This document shows, one piece after another, positions 27,131 to 34,279 of a DNA stretch of 64,000 nt. Each line of letters begins with the position of its first letter. The stretch's first letter is position 1. Made by a program: the position numbers and the translations under genes. The DNA comes from Pseudomonadota bacterium. GTDB taxonomy: Bacteria > Pseudomonadota > Alphaproteobacteria > Rhizobiales > Xanthobacteraceae. The stretch lies in assembly GCA_023388935.1 (NCBI GenBank), contig JAEWFG010000008.1, positions 49,822 through 113,821 of the forward strand, written 5' to 3'. The notes below the pieces were generated by a model, which was given only the letters and a program-made list of their open reading frames with translations, ran no database searches and was not told where the DNA came from.

Positions 27131-27520
27131 ATGGCTTCGAACGTCGTCGCGCGCCGTTGCGCGATGTTTTTCTTTGCGCTGTCGGTTTGTGTCACTGGTG
27201 CCCGTTACATCACCGAAGCCCACGCCGCCGGCGCGTTTGCGGTCGGCAAGTGCGGCGCCTATGGCCATGCTTATGATTATCGCGCCGAGCACGAGGCGCG
27301 CGCCGCGGCGCAGAAGCAGTGCAAGGGCGCGTGCACGACGGTGACGATGAAGCGTGCCTGCGCTGCGATGTCGGTCGATCTTTCCAACCCCTGCGGCCCC
27401 TATGGTTATGCCGTCAAGCCGAAGATCACGGCCTCGCTCAATGCCGCCACGCGCGAATGCTACAAGTACGGCGGCAAGGAATGCGTGATCCGTGCATGGG
27501 CCTGCGACGCCAAGGGCTGA
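27131..27520 (+). CDS. Secreted Cys-rich DUF4189-like protein
   Basis: A 129-residue protein. GGGGGAGGGG lies upstream of the ATG, and a Sec signal peptide is cut near EAHAAG. The mature part holds eight cysteines in two similar halves, one with KCGAYG and KQCKGACTTV, the other with NPCGPYG and RECYKYGGKECVIRAWACDA. These match the DUF4189 pattern, and disulfide bonding in the periplasm is likely. Function unknown. It stands alone between repeats. Confidence 0.8.
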   Translation: MASNVVARRCAMFFFALSVCVTGARYITEAHAAGAFAVGKCGAYGHAYDYRAEHEARAAAQKQCKGACTTVTMKRACAAMSVDLSNPCGPYGYAVKPKITASLNAATRECYKYGGKECVIRAWACDAKG

Positions 27521-27546
27521 TTCCACAAGCGCTGATTCCTCTTGCC

Positions 27547-27590
27547 GTCATTCCGGGGCGATGCGACGGTACCGCGCGAAGCGCGGACCC
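27547..27590. repeat. Degenerate copy of the GTCATTCCGGGG palindrome
   Basis: One arm of the palindrome family is recognisable: GTCATTCCGGGGCG, then CGCGCGAAGCGCGGACCCG after an 11-base interruption. The partner arm is lost. It lies between the DUF4189 gene and the DUF2000 gene. Confidence 0.6.
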
Positions 27591-27625
27591 GAGCATTGAG
27601 CCCAGAATAGTTGTCGAGGATATTC

Positions 27626-28036
27626 ATGCAGTTCGACACCAAGATCGCAGTCGTGATCCGCACCGATCTTCAGGCCTGGCAGAAGCTCAACGTCGCCTCG
27701 TTTCTCACCAGCGGCATCGCCGCCGCGTTCCCCGAATGCATCGGCGAGCCGTATGAAGACGCCTCCGGCACGAAGTATCACGCGCTGATCGGTCAGCCGA
27801 TCCTGATCTATGGTGCCGACGGTCCGGCGCTGTCGCGCGCGCTCGACCGGGCGCTGACGCGCAACGTCGCGCCGGCGGTCTATACCGAGGACATGTTCAA
27901 GACCACGCACGATGCGGCCAATCGCGAAGCGGTGAAGGCAGTCGCGCGCACCGATCTCAACCTCGTCGGCATCGCGATGCGCGCCGAGCGCAAGGTGATT
28001 GACAAGATTGTCGACGGTCTGAAGTTCCATGGCTGA
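27626..28036 (+). CDS. DUF2000 family protein
   Basis: A 136-residue protein beginning MQFDTKIAVVIRTDLQAWQKLNVASFL and containing YEDASGTKYHALIGQPILIY, the layout of the DUF2000 family (peptidyl-tRNA-hydrolase-like fold, function not established). GAGGA lies before the ATG at 27626; a TTG at 27611 is an alternative. No operon partner: the adh gene downstream has its own regulatory region. Confidence 0.82.
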   Translation: MQFDTKIAVVIRTDLQAWQKLNVASFLTSGIAAAFPECIGEPYEDASGTKYHALIGQPILIYGADGPALSRALDRALTRNVAPAVYTEDMFKTTHDAANREAVKAVARTDLNLVGIAMRAERKVIDKIVDGLKFHG

Positions 28037-28101
28037 CGCGGCGTCCTGCGCCGTCACGGTTCTGTCATCAGTGGTGGCCGCGACGCATAAATTTGCGTTG
28101 T

Positions 28102-28115
28102 TTGACTCCAATCAA
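28102..28115 (+). promoter_or_regulatory. FixK/FNR-type box upstream of adh
   Basis: TTGACTCCAATCAA fits the FNR/FixK consensus TTGA-N6-TCAA in both half sites. Its centre is about 62 bases upstream of the alcohol dehydrogenase ATG. A start site 41-42 bases downstream would fall near 28150, a typical class II activator position. Confidence 0.6.
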
Positions 28116-28170
28116 AGGAGTGCCGCCAGGCGTCGCTAGTCTGCCCCACGGATTGCAATGGAGCAGACAC

Positions 28171-29196
28171 ATGCCAACCATGAAAGCCGCAGTCGTCAGA
28201 GAATTCGGCAAGCCGCTGGTGATCGAGGACGTGCCGGTGCCGCAGGCCGGTCCCGGGGAGGTTCTGGTCAAAGTGAAAGCGTGCGGCGTCTGCCACACCG
28301 ATCTGCACGCAGCCTCCGGCGACTGGCCGGTGAAACCGGTTCCCCCCTTCATTCCCGGGCATGAAGTTGCCGGCATCGTTGCCGCGCTGGGGCCCGGCGT
28401 GAAAAAACTGAAAGTGGGAGACGCGGTGGGTGTCGCCTGGCTGCACGATGCATGCATGTCCTGCGAATATTGCGAGACCGGCTGGGAGACATTGTGCGAG
28501 CACCAGCACAACACCGGCTACAGCGTGAACGGCGGTTTTGCCGAATATGTCATTGCCTCGGCCGCCTTCGCGGCAAAACTTCCGGCAGCGATCGATTTCG
28601 CCGCTATCGCGCCGATCCTGTGCGCCGGCGTCACCACCTACAAGGGACTGAAGGAGACGGACGCGCGGCCCGGCGAGTGGGTTGCGATATCGGGCGTCGG
28701 CGGGCTCGGCCACGTCGCGATCCAGTACGCAAAGGCGATGGGGTTCAAGGTCGCGGCGATCGATATTGCCGAGGACAAGCTGAAACTCGCGCGAGAGACC
28801 GGTGCCGATCTCGCGGTCAATGCGCTTGCAGCCGATGCGGTGGACAAGGTGTTGGCGGCAACCGGAGGCGGGGCGCATGGCGTGCTGGTGACGGCGGTCT
28901 CGACCGCCGCCTTCGCGCAGGCGCTGAAGATGGTGCGCCGGAAGGGCACCGTCAGCCTCGTCGGCCTGCCGCCGGGCGAATTCCCGACGCCGATCTTCGA
29001 CGTCGTGCTCAAGCGCATCACCGTGCGCGGCTCCATCGTCGGCACGCGCCGGGATCTCGACGAAGCCATCGCATTCGCTGCCGACGGCAAGGTGAAGGCC
29101 GAAGTCGCCAAGGTGCCGCTCGCGGAGATCAATAACGTCTTCGACCGGATGAAGGCCGGCAAGATCGACGGCCGCATGGTGCTGGATTTTGGCTAG
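28171..29196 (+). CDS. adhA: Zinc-dependent alcohol dehydrogenase
   Basis: A 341-residue medium-chain dehydrogenase of the AdhA/AdhP type. Catalytic zinc ligands are C41 and H64 (in PGHEVAG) plus a later Cys. The structural zinc is held by C95, C98, C101 and C109. The NAD-binding motif is GVGGLGHVAIQYAKAMG. It should interconvert ethanol-like primary alcohols and aldehydes with NAD. A FixK/FNR-like box lies upstream, which fits expression under low oxygen. The ATG at 28171 begins the canonical MPTMKAAVV. Confidence 0.94.
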   Translation: MPTMKAAVVREFGKPLVIEDVPVPQAGPGEVLVKVKACGVCHTDLHAASGDWPVKPVPPFIPGHEVAGIVAALGPGVKKLKVGDAVGVAWLHDACMSCEYCETGWETLCEHQHNTGYSVNGGFAEYVIASAAFAAKLPAAIDFAAIAPILCAGVTTYKGLKETDARPGEWVAISGVGGLGHVAIQYAKAMGFKVAAIDIAEDKLKLARETGADLAVNALAADAVDKVLAATGGGAHGVLVTAVSTAAFAQALKMVRRKGTVSLVGLPPGEFPTPIFDVVLKRITVRGSIVGTRRDLDEAIAFAADGKVKAEVAKVPLAEINNVFDRMKAGKIDGRMVLDFG

Positions 29197-29206
29197 GGCA
29201 GGCTTC

Positions 29207-29620
29207 TCACCCCGGCGGCATGCCTTCGAACTTCGGCAGGCTAGGGTCGAGGTGATCCCAGCCATGCCCGCGCGCCGCATAAGTCACCACCTGCGGCTTG
29301 TAGCGGGCGGGTTCGTCGAGGCTCGCCACGCGGATGGTGAAGATGTCGGGCATCGCGGCAAAGGTCATGTACACAGGCAGGCCGCAGACCGGGCAGAATC
29401 CGCGCGTCTTCACGTTGCCGCTGTCGCCGACCATGTGCCAGTGCTTCGCCTCGCCCGTCATCGTGACGCCGGCGCGCGCGAAGGTCATGTACGAACCGTG
29501 GCCGGTGCCGCTTTCACGCTGGCAGTCTCGGCACTGGCAGTGATTGCTGAACAGTGGCTCACTGGCAATCGAATAGCGGATCGCGCCGCAGGCGCAGCCG
29601 CCGGTATAGGGCTTGTCCAT
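29207..29620 (-). CDS. GFA-family (glutathione-dependent formaldehyde-activating-like) protein
   Basis: A 137-residue protein with the zinc-binding pattern of the GFA/CENP-V family: GGCACGAIRY, HCQCRDCQRESG and FCPVCGLPVY. The real substrate of most members is unknown, and true formaldehyde activation is not implied. GGGAG precedes the ATG at 29620. It is the third gene after the ArsR regulator and the AHSA1 protein on the same strand, so it is probably controlled by that ArsR. Confidence 0.88.
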   Translation of the reverse strand: MDKPYTGGCACGAIRYSIASEPLFSNHCQCRDCQRESGTGHGSYMTFARAGVTMTGEAKHWHMVGDSGNVKTRGFCPVCGLPVYMTFAAMPDIFTIRVASLDEPARYKPQVVTYAARGHGWDHLDPSLPKFEGMPPG

Positions 29621-29635
29621 CGCGATATCTCCCAC

Positions 29636-30097
29636 TCACTCTTCGCCGCTGATCTCGTCGAGCTTTTTGACGACCTTCTTCCAACCGCCGCTCATGACGG
29701 TGTAGGCCGAGTCGTTCCTGGGCATGACGAAGCCTGCATGAACCAGGCGGATCCGCGTGCCGGCCTCGACCGGGGTGAGGGACCACGTCACGACGGTGTC
29801 GAGCGGCGCGCCGTAGCCGGTGTTGCGCTCGTCGCCGCCCTTCCAGGCGTAGACGAGGCGGCGGTTCGGCACGACCTCCAGAACACGGCAATGGATGACG
29901 CCGTCCCAGGCACCGCCCGGAGTGGTCTGGAACGTGAAGGCCTTGCCTTCGACGGCTTCAAACCCGTTCGGCGGCATCAGCCAGCGCCCGATCAGCTGGG
30001 CGCTGGTCAGCGCCTTCCAGACTGTCTCGGCCGTGTGAGGGAAGACCTCGTCGATGACGATGTCTTTTGTCTCGGCTTTCAACTCGGCTGCACTCAC
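29636..30097 (-). CDS. AHSA1-type SRPBCC protein
   Basis: A 153-residue START-like protein of the bacterial AHSA1 group. It begins with DIVIDEVFPHTAETVWKALTSAQLIGRWLMP and has WSLTPVEAGTRIRLVHAGF and SGGWKKVVKKLDE. These small hydrophobic-pocket proteins are typically encoded behind an ArsR regulator, exactly as here (4-base ATGA overlap with the regulator). Ligand unknown. Confidence 0.9.
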   Translation of the reverse strand: MSAAELKAETKDIVIDEVFPHTAETVWKALTSAQLIGRWLMPPNGFEAVEGKAFTFQTTPGGAWDGVIHCRVLEVVPNRRLVYAWKGGDERNTGYGAPLDTVVTWSLTPVEAGTRIRLVHAGFVMPRNDSAYTVMSGGWKKVVKKLDEISGEE

Positions 30098-30429
30098 GGA
30101 TCGATCTCCTTCAAGAGGTCACGCAGGTTCTGGAAGCGCTCGCGCCAGAAGACGCCGTAATGATCCATCCATTCGACCAGAGGCTCGAGGCCTTGCGGCG
30201 CGGCGCGGTAATAGACGTTGCGGCCCTCGGCGCGCTCGGCGACGAGACCGGCCTGCTTCAGCGACTTCAGGTGTTGCGAGATCGCGCCTTGGGTCACGCC
30301 GCTGCCGCGGGTCAACTCGGCGACGCTGATCTCCTTGCTCTCGAACACGCGCTCAAACACGGCGCGCCGCGTCGGATCGGCGAGGGCGCGCATCACGGTG
30401 GTGACGGATTTTGGGACGGCAGCGATCAT
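30094..30429 (-). CDS. ArsR-family transcriptional regulator
   Basis: A 111-residue winged-helix protein with RALADPTRRAVFERVF, the recognition region VTQGAISQHLKSLKQAGLV and wing EGRNVYYRAAPQGLEPLVEW. No Cys pair of the metal-sensing ArsR types is present, so it belongs to the non-metal group paired with AHSA1 proteins. It leads a three-gene operon and has two identical-spaced operator repeats directly upstream. Confidence 0.92.
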   Translation of the reverse strand: MIAAVPKSVTTVMRALADPTRRAVFERVFESKEISVAELTRGSGVTQGAISQHLKSLKQAGLVAERAEGRNVYYRAAPQGLEPLVEWMDHYGVFWRERFQNLRDLLKEIDP

Positions 30430-30438
30430 GGAGATTCA

Positions 30439-30472
30439 ATTAGTCGAGGCTAATGTATTAGTCAATGCTAAT
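30439..30472 (-). promoter_or_regulatory. Tandem ATTAG-N6-CTAAT operators of the ArsR operon
   Basis: Two copies of ATTAG-N6-CTAAT (30439-30454 and 30457-30472), centres 18 bases apart, lie 10 bases upstream of the arsR-type start codon. On the reverse strand TTGACT, 17 bases and TAATTG form a promoter that both copies overlap, the geometry expected for autorepression. Confidence 0.7.
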
Positions 30473-30505
30473 TTATTTCATTCTGACGGAAGCCGCTTGG
30501 TCGAA

Positions 30506-30534
30506 TTGACTTTGACTGACCGGTCAGTCATAAA
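30506..30534 (+). promoter_or_regulatory. TetR-gene promoter with embedded 18-bp palindromic operator
   Basis: TTGACT (30506-30511) and CATAAA (30529-30534) with a 17-base spacer form a sigma-70-like promoter. A perfect palindrome, TGACTGACCGGTCAGTCA (30513-30530), fills the spacer, as for a TetR autorepressor. Initiation 7 bases after the -10 would be at or next to the ATG at 30541, giving a leaderless or near-leaderless message. Confidence 0.65.
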
Positions 30535-30540
30535 TTGGAA

Positions 30541-31227
30541 ATGACAAGCAAGCCAACCAAAGCCGTCGTGCCAACCGCCGCTCGCGCCAGCGCCAAGGGC
30601 CATGCGCCCGAGGAGGCGCCCGCCTCGAACCGTGCCGCACGCGCGGCCGAACGGCGCGCCGCGATCGTGGAGGCGGCGATGGAGGAGTTCATCGCGCGCG
30701 GCTTTGCCGCAACGCGGCTCGACGACATCGCCAAGCGCGCCGGTGTCGCCAAGGGCACGATCTACCTGCACTTCAAGGACAAGGAATCGATGTTCGAGGA
30801 GCTCGTGCGCACGGTGATCGTACCTGTCGTGGCGAAGCTGAATGCACTGCCGCCACCGACGGGGTCGGTCCGCGATCTCATCGAGGCCTTCGCCGGCAAC
30901 TTCCTGAAAGACGTCATGGGTACAAGGCGCGGTGATCTCGTGCGCCTGATCGTGGCGGAGGGGCCGCGCTTTCCGGCCGTGGCCGACTTCTATTATCGCG
31001 AGGTCGTCTCGCGTGGGATCGCCGGCATGCGCGCGCTGATCGAGCTCGGCATCGCCCGCGGCGAGATCCGCGAGAAGGACCTCGCGCGCTATCCGCAGAT
31101 CCTGATCGCGCCCGCGTTGATTGCAGTGATCTGGCAGAGCCTGTTTGCGCGGCATGCGCCGCTCGATGCGCAGGAGATGCTGCGCGTCCATCTCGATTTG
31201 ATTTTTGGCGAACGGAGGACGACATGA
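30541..31227 (+). CDS. TetR/AcrR-family transcriptional regulator
   Basis: A 228-residue repressor. A 35-residue Ala/Lys-rich disordered lead precedes the HTH domain (AAIVEAAMEEFIARGFAATRLDDIAKRAGVAKGTIYLHFKDKESMF, about 40-85), followed by a helical ligand domain. The ATG at 30541 is chosen; it sits directly after the promoter/operator. Its stop overlaps the start of the exporter lipoprotein by ATGA, so regulator and exporter form one operon, as in CecR-YbhGFSR of enterobacteria. Confidence 0.92.
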   Translation: MTSKPTKAVVPTAARASAKGHAPEEAPASNRAARAAERRAAIVEAAMEEFIARGFAATRLDDIAKRAGVAKGTIYLHFKDKESMFEELVRTVIVPVVAKLNALPPPTGSVRDLIEAFAGNFLKDVMGTRRGDLVRLIVAEGPRFPAVADFYYREVVSRGIAGMRALIELGIARGEIREKDLARYPQILIAPALIAVIWQSLFARHAPLDAQEMLRVHLDLIFGERRTT

Positions 31228-32147
31228 GGTCGTCGCAAACCATTTCTCGCCTCATCCTGAGGAGCGCGGAACGCGCGTCTCGAAGGATGAAGGCCCGGCT
31301 GTTGCCCCTCGCCCTTCGAGACGCCGCTTCGCGGCTCCTCAGGGTGAGGGATCGACAGCATTGGTTGCCGCAAGCAATTTTGAAACTCACATTGGCCGCC
31401 GCGCTCGCAACCGCGCTTGCCGGCTGCACGGAGAAGCGCGATCCCGGCTTCCAGGGCTGGGTCGAGGCCGACATGATCTATGTCAGCCCGGACGAAGCGG
31501 GGCGGGTGACCAAGCTCAATGTCCGCGAAGGCGACGAGGTGAAAGTGGGCGATCACCTCTATTCGGTGGATGATGATCTCCAGCTCGCCGATCTCAACCA
31601 GACCAAGGCGACACTGGCCAATGCGCAGCAAGTGTTCGATCGCGCGGATTCCCTACGCAAGACCGGCTCCGGCACGCAGGCGGCGCTCGATTCCGCCGTC
31701 TCGGACTTACGGGTTGCGCAAGCGCGGGTGGTGACGTCGGAGACGCGGCTGGCACGACGCAGGGGCTTTGCGCCGGTCGCCGGCACCATCCAGCAGATCT
31801 ATTTCCGCGAGGGCGAGATGGTGGCGGCGCAGCGGCCGGTGCTCTCGATCATGCCACCCGGCAACATGAAGCTGCGCTTCTTCGTGCCGGAGGCAGAGCT
31901 GCCGAAGCTTGCGATCGGCGACGAAGTCCGCGTGTCCTGCGATAATTGCTCGGCCGATCTCACCGCAAAGATCTATTTCATCGCGACCAGCGCGGAATAC
32001 ACTCCGCCGGTGATCTACAGCCTCGACGAGCGCAACAAGCTCGTCTACCTGATCCAGGCACGACCCTCGCGGCCAGATGCCTTGCGGGTCGGGCAGCCGA
32101 TCAATGTCTACCTCAATCCCAAGACACCGGTGGCGGACAAGCGATGA
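31224..32147 (+). CDS. HlyD/YbhG-type membrane fusion lipoprotein, start disturbed by a repeat
   Basis: From about residue 50 this is a periplasmic adaptor: a lipoprotein signal ending ALAGC (Cys68 in the long form), first lipoyl half VSPDEAGRVTKLNVREGDEVKVGD, a coiled-coil hairpin, then RRGFAPVAGTIQQIYFREGEMV and a beta-barrel domain. The ATG at 31224 overlaps the tetR stop. Codons 9-43 consist of a palindromic repeat, giving an implausibly long signal peptide. A TTG at 31365 would place the lipobox Cys at residue 21, a normal length. The adaptor joins the ABC pump encoded next to an outer-membrane channel. Confidence 0.85.
   Translation: MRSSQTISRLILRSAERASRRMKARLLPLALRDAASRLLRVRDRQHWLPQAILKLTLAAALATALAGCTEKRDPGFQGWVEADMIYVSPDEAGRVTKLNVREGDEVKVGDHLYSVDDDLQLADLNQTKATLANAQQVFDRADSLRKTGSGTQAALDSAVSDLRVAQARVVTSETRLARRRGFAPVAGTIQQIYFREGEMVAAQRPVLSIMPPGNMKLRFFVPEAELPKLAIGDEVRVSCDNCSADLTAKIYFIATSAEYTPPVIYSLDERNKLVYLIQARPSRPDALRVGQPINVYLNPKTPVADKR
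31251..31349. repeat. Palindromic repeat inside the adaptor-lipoprotein reading frame
   Basis: The arms CTCATCCTGAGGAGC...GTCTCGAAGGATGA and CCCTTCGAGACG...GCTCCTCAGGGTGAG form an imperfect inverted repeat of the same family as 26918-27020. It keeps the reading frame open and ends 16 bases before the TTG at 31365, placing a GGGTGAGGG stretch upstream of that possible start. Confidence 0.8.
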
Positions 32148-33076
32148 ACGGCGGCAACGGCATCGCGATCGACGTGAAGGGCCTGACGAAGTCGTTCGGC
32201 GGTCGCGAGGTCGTGCACGATCTGTCGATGCAAGTGAAGCGCGGCTCGATCTACGGCTTCCTCGGACCGAACGGCTCGGGCAAGACCACGACCATCCGCA
32301 TCCTCTGCGGCCTGCTGACGCCCGACAGCGGCGAGGGCACCTGCCTTGGCTACGACATCCGTCGTGATGCCGAGAAGATCAAGCGCCAGGTCGGTTACAT
32401 GACCCAGCGCTTCAGCCTCTACCAGGACCTCTCGGTGCGCGAGAATCTCGAATTCGTCGCGCGGCTCTACGGCCTCGCCGATGCGCGCGGAGCCGCGCGC
32501 GAGATGATCAAGCGGCTCGGGCTCTCGGGCCGCGAGGAGCAGCTCGCGGGCGAACTCTCCGGCGGCTGGAAGCAACGCCTGGCGTTAGGCGCCTGCACGC
32601 TGCCCAGTCCGAAACTGCTGCTGCTCGACGAGCCGACCGCGGGCGTCGATCCCAAGGCGCGGCGCGATTTCTGGAACGAGATCCACGCGCTCGCGGCCGG
32701 CGGCCTCACCGTGCTGGTCTCCACCCATTACATGGACGAGGCCGAGCGCTGCCACGAGATCGCCTACATCGCCTACGGTCACTTGCTGGCGCATGGCACG
32801 GTGGATGAGGTGATCGCGAAATCCGCGCTGACGACCTATACCGTGACGGGCGAGGATTTGAACGACCTTACCGCCGGGCTGACCGGCAAGCCCGGAATCG
32901 ACATGGTGGCGCCGTTCGGCACCTCCTTGCACGTCTCCGGCCGCGACATCGCGGCACTCGAATCCAGCATCGCGCCCTGGCGCGAGAAGAGCGACCTGCA
33001 CTGGCACAAATCGTCGCCGTCGCTAGAAGACGTGTTCATCGAGCTGATGGGGCGCTCCAGGGACAATTTCCAATAA
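32144..33076 (+). CDS. ABC exporter ATPase (YbhF-like)
   Basis: A 310-residue single ATPase domain with Walker A GPNGSGKTT, signature LSGGWKQRLALG, Walker B LLLLDEPTAGVD and switch STHYMDEAERC. The C-terminal stretch SPSLEDVFIELMGRSRD is typical of ATPases paired with ABC-2 permeases. It overlaps the adaptor gene by 4 bases. With the adaptor and permease it forms a drug- or lipid-type efflux pump under TetR control. Confidence 0.93.
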   Translation: MNGGNGIAIDVKGLTKSFGGREVVHDLSMQVKRGSIYGFLGPNGSGKTTTIRILCGLLTPDSGEGTCLGYDIRRDAEKIKRQVGYMTQRFSLYQDLSVRENLEFVARLYGLADARGAAREMIKRLGLSGREEQLAGELSGGWKQRLALGACTLPSPKLLLLDEPTAGVDPKARRDFWNEIHALAAGGLTVLVSTHYMDEAERCHEIAYIAYGHLLAHGTVDEVIAKSALTTYTVTGEDLNDLTAGLTGKPGIDMVAPFGTSLHVSGRDIAALESSIAPWREKSDLHWHKSSPSLEDVFIELMGRSRDNFQ

Positions 33077-33085
33077 GGATTTCCA

Positions 33086-34249
33086 ATGAGCGCCTCCGAT
33101 CAAGCCGCGCCAGCGCACGAAATCCGGGAGCGTTTCGGTTTCTGGAAGCGCTCCTATGCGATGCTGATCAAGGAGTTCATCCAGCTCAAGCGCGACCGCG
33201 TGTCGTTCGCGATGATCGTGATGCTGCCGGTGATGCAGCTCCTGCTGTTCGGCTATGCGATCAACACGACGCCGCACCATCTGCCGAGCGCGGTGCTGCT
33301 GCAGGAGGACTCAGATCTCGCCCGCTCAGTGTTGAAGGCGCTGGAGAACACCGCCTATTTCCGCTTCATCTACGAGGTGCACGACGTCGACGATTTCGAC
33401 AACCTCCTGAAATCGGGCAAGGTGCTGTTCGGCGTCGAGATTCCGCGCGGCTTCGAGCGGGCGGTGCGGCGCGGCGACAGGCCGGCGCTGCTGGTTGCGG
33501 CCGACGCCACCGACCCGGTCGCGGCGAGCGCGGCACTCGGCTCGCTCGGCATGGTCGTGCAGACCGCGCTTGCGCATGATCTCTATATCGGCGATCCCCC
33601 GGCGATGCCGTTCGAGATCCGCGCGCACGCCCGCTACAATCCGGCCGCGTCCTCCAGCCTCAACATCGTGCCGGGCCTCGTCGGCACCATCCTCACCATG
33701 ACCATGCTGATCTTCACCGCGCTCTCCGTCACGCGCGAGGTCGAGCGCGGCACCATGGAGGCCCTGTTATCGATGCCGATCAGGCCGGTCGAGATAATGT
33801 TCGGCAAGATCATCCCTTACGTGCTGGTCGGCTTCATCCAGGCGTTCCTGATCATCGGCATCGGCGTCGGCCTGTTCGGCGTGCCCGTGCTCGGAAACCT
33901 GTTCCTGCTGGCGCTGCTCTCGACGCTGTTCATCACGACCAATCTGTCGATCGGCTACACGATCTCGACGCTCGTGCAGAACCAGCTCCAGGCCATGCAG
34001 ATGTCGATGATGTTCTTCCTGCCGAGCATTCTGCTGTCCGGCTTCATGTTCCCGTTCGCGGGCATGCCGGCCTGGGCGCAATATGTCGGCGAGGCCCTGC
34101 CGCTGACGCACTATCTGCGCATCGTCCGCGCCATCATGCTGAAGGGCGCGACCATGCAGAATTTGCGCTTCGACGCGCTGGCGCTGGCGATCCTGATGCT
34201 GGTCGCCATGACCATCGCCGTGACGCGCTTCCGCCGCACGCTGGATTGA
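33086..34249 (+). CDS. ABC-2 type exporter permease (YbhS/YbhR-like)
   Basis: A 387-residue permease. A first membrane helix (about residues 36-58) is followed by a large periplasmic domain to about 190, then five helices. It has the ABC-2 motif REVERGTMEALLSMPIRPVEIMFGKI and the late FFLPSILLSGFMFPFAGMP. It follows the ATPase gene after 9 bases. Only one permease gene is present, so a homodimer is likely, whereas E. coli uses YbhS and YbhR. Confidence 0.92.
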   Translation: MSASDQAAPAHEIRERFGFWKRSYAMLIKEFIQLKRDRVSFAMIVMLPVMQLLLFGYAINTTPHHLPSAVLLQEDSDLARSVLKALENTAYFRFIYEVHDVDDFDNLLKSGKVLFGVEIPRGFERAVRRGDRPALLVAADATDPVAASAALGSLGMVVQTALAHDLYIGDPPAMPFEIRAHARYNPAASSSLNIVPGLVGTILTMTMLIFTALSVTREVERGTMEALLSMPIRPVEIMFGKIIPYVLVGFIQAFLIIGIGVGLFGVPVLGNLFLLALLSTLFITTNLSIGYTISTLVQNQLQAMQMSMMFFLPSILLSGFMFPFAGMPAWAQYVGEALPLTHYLRIVRAIMLKGATMQNLRFDALALAILMLVAMTIAVTRFRRTLD

Positions 34250-34279
34250 GGCACAATACCCCGGAAACGAGGGGGAGAG

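Noticed and set aside
29207..29620. GFA protein as a true formaldehyde-detoxification gene linked to the adjacent alcohol dehydrogenase
   Set aside because: The dehydrogenase is of the AdhA ethanol type and convergent; no glutathione-dependent formaldehyde dehydrogenase (AdhC) or FghA is nearby.
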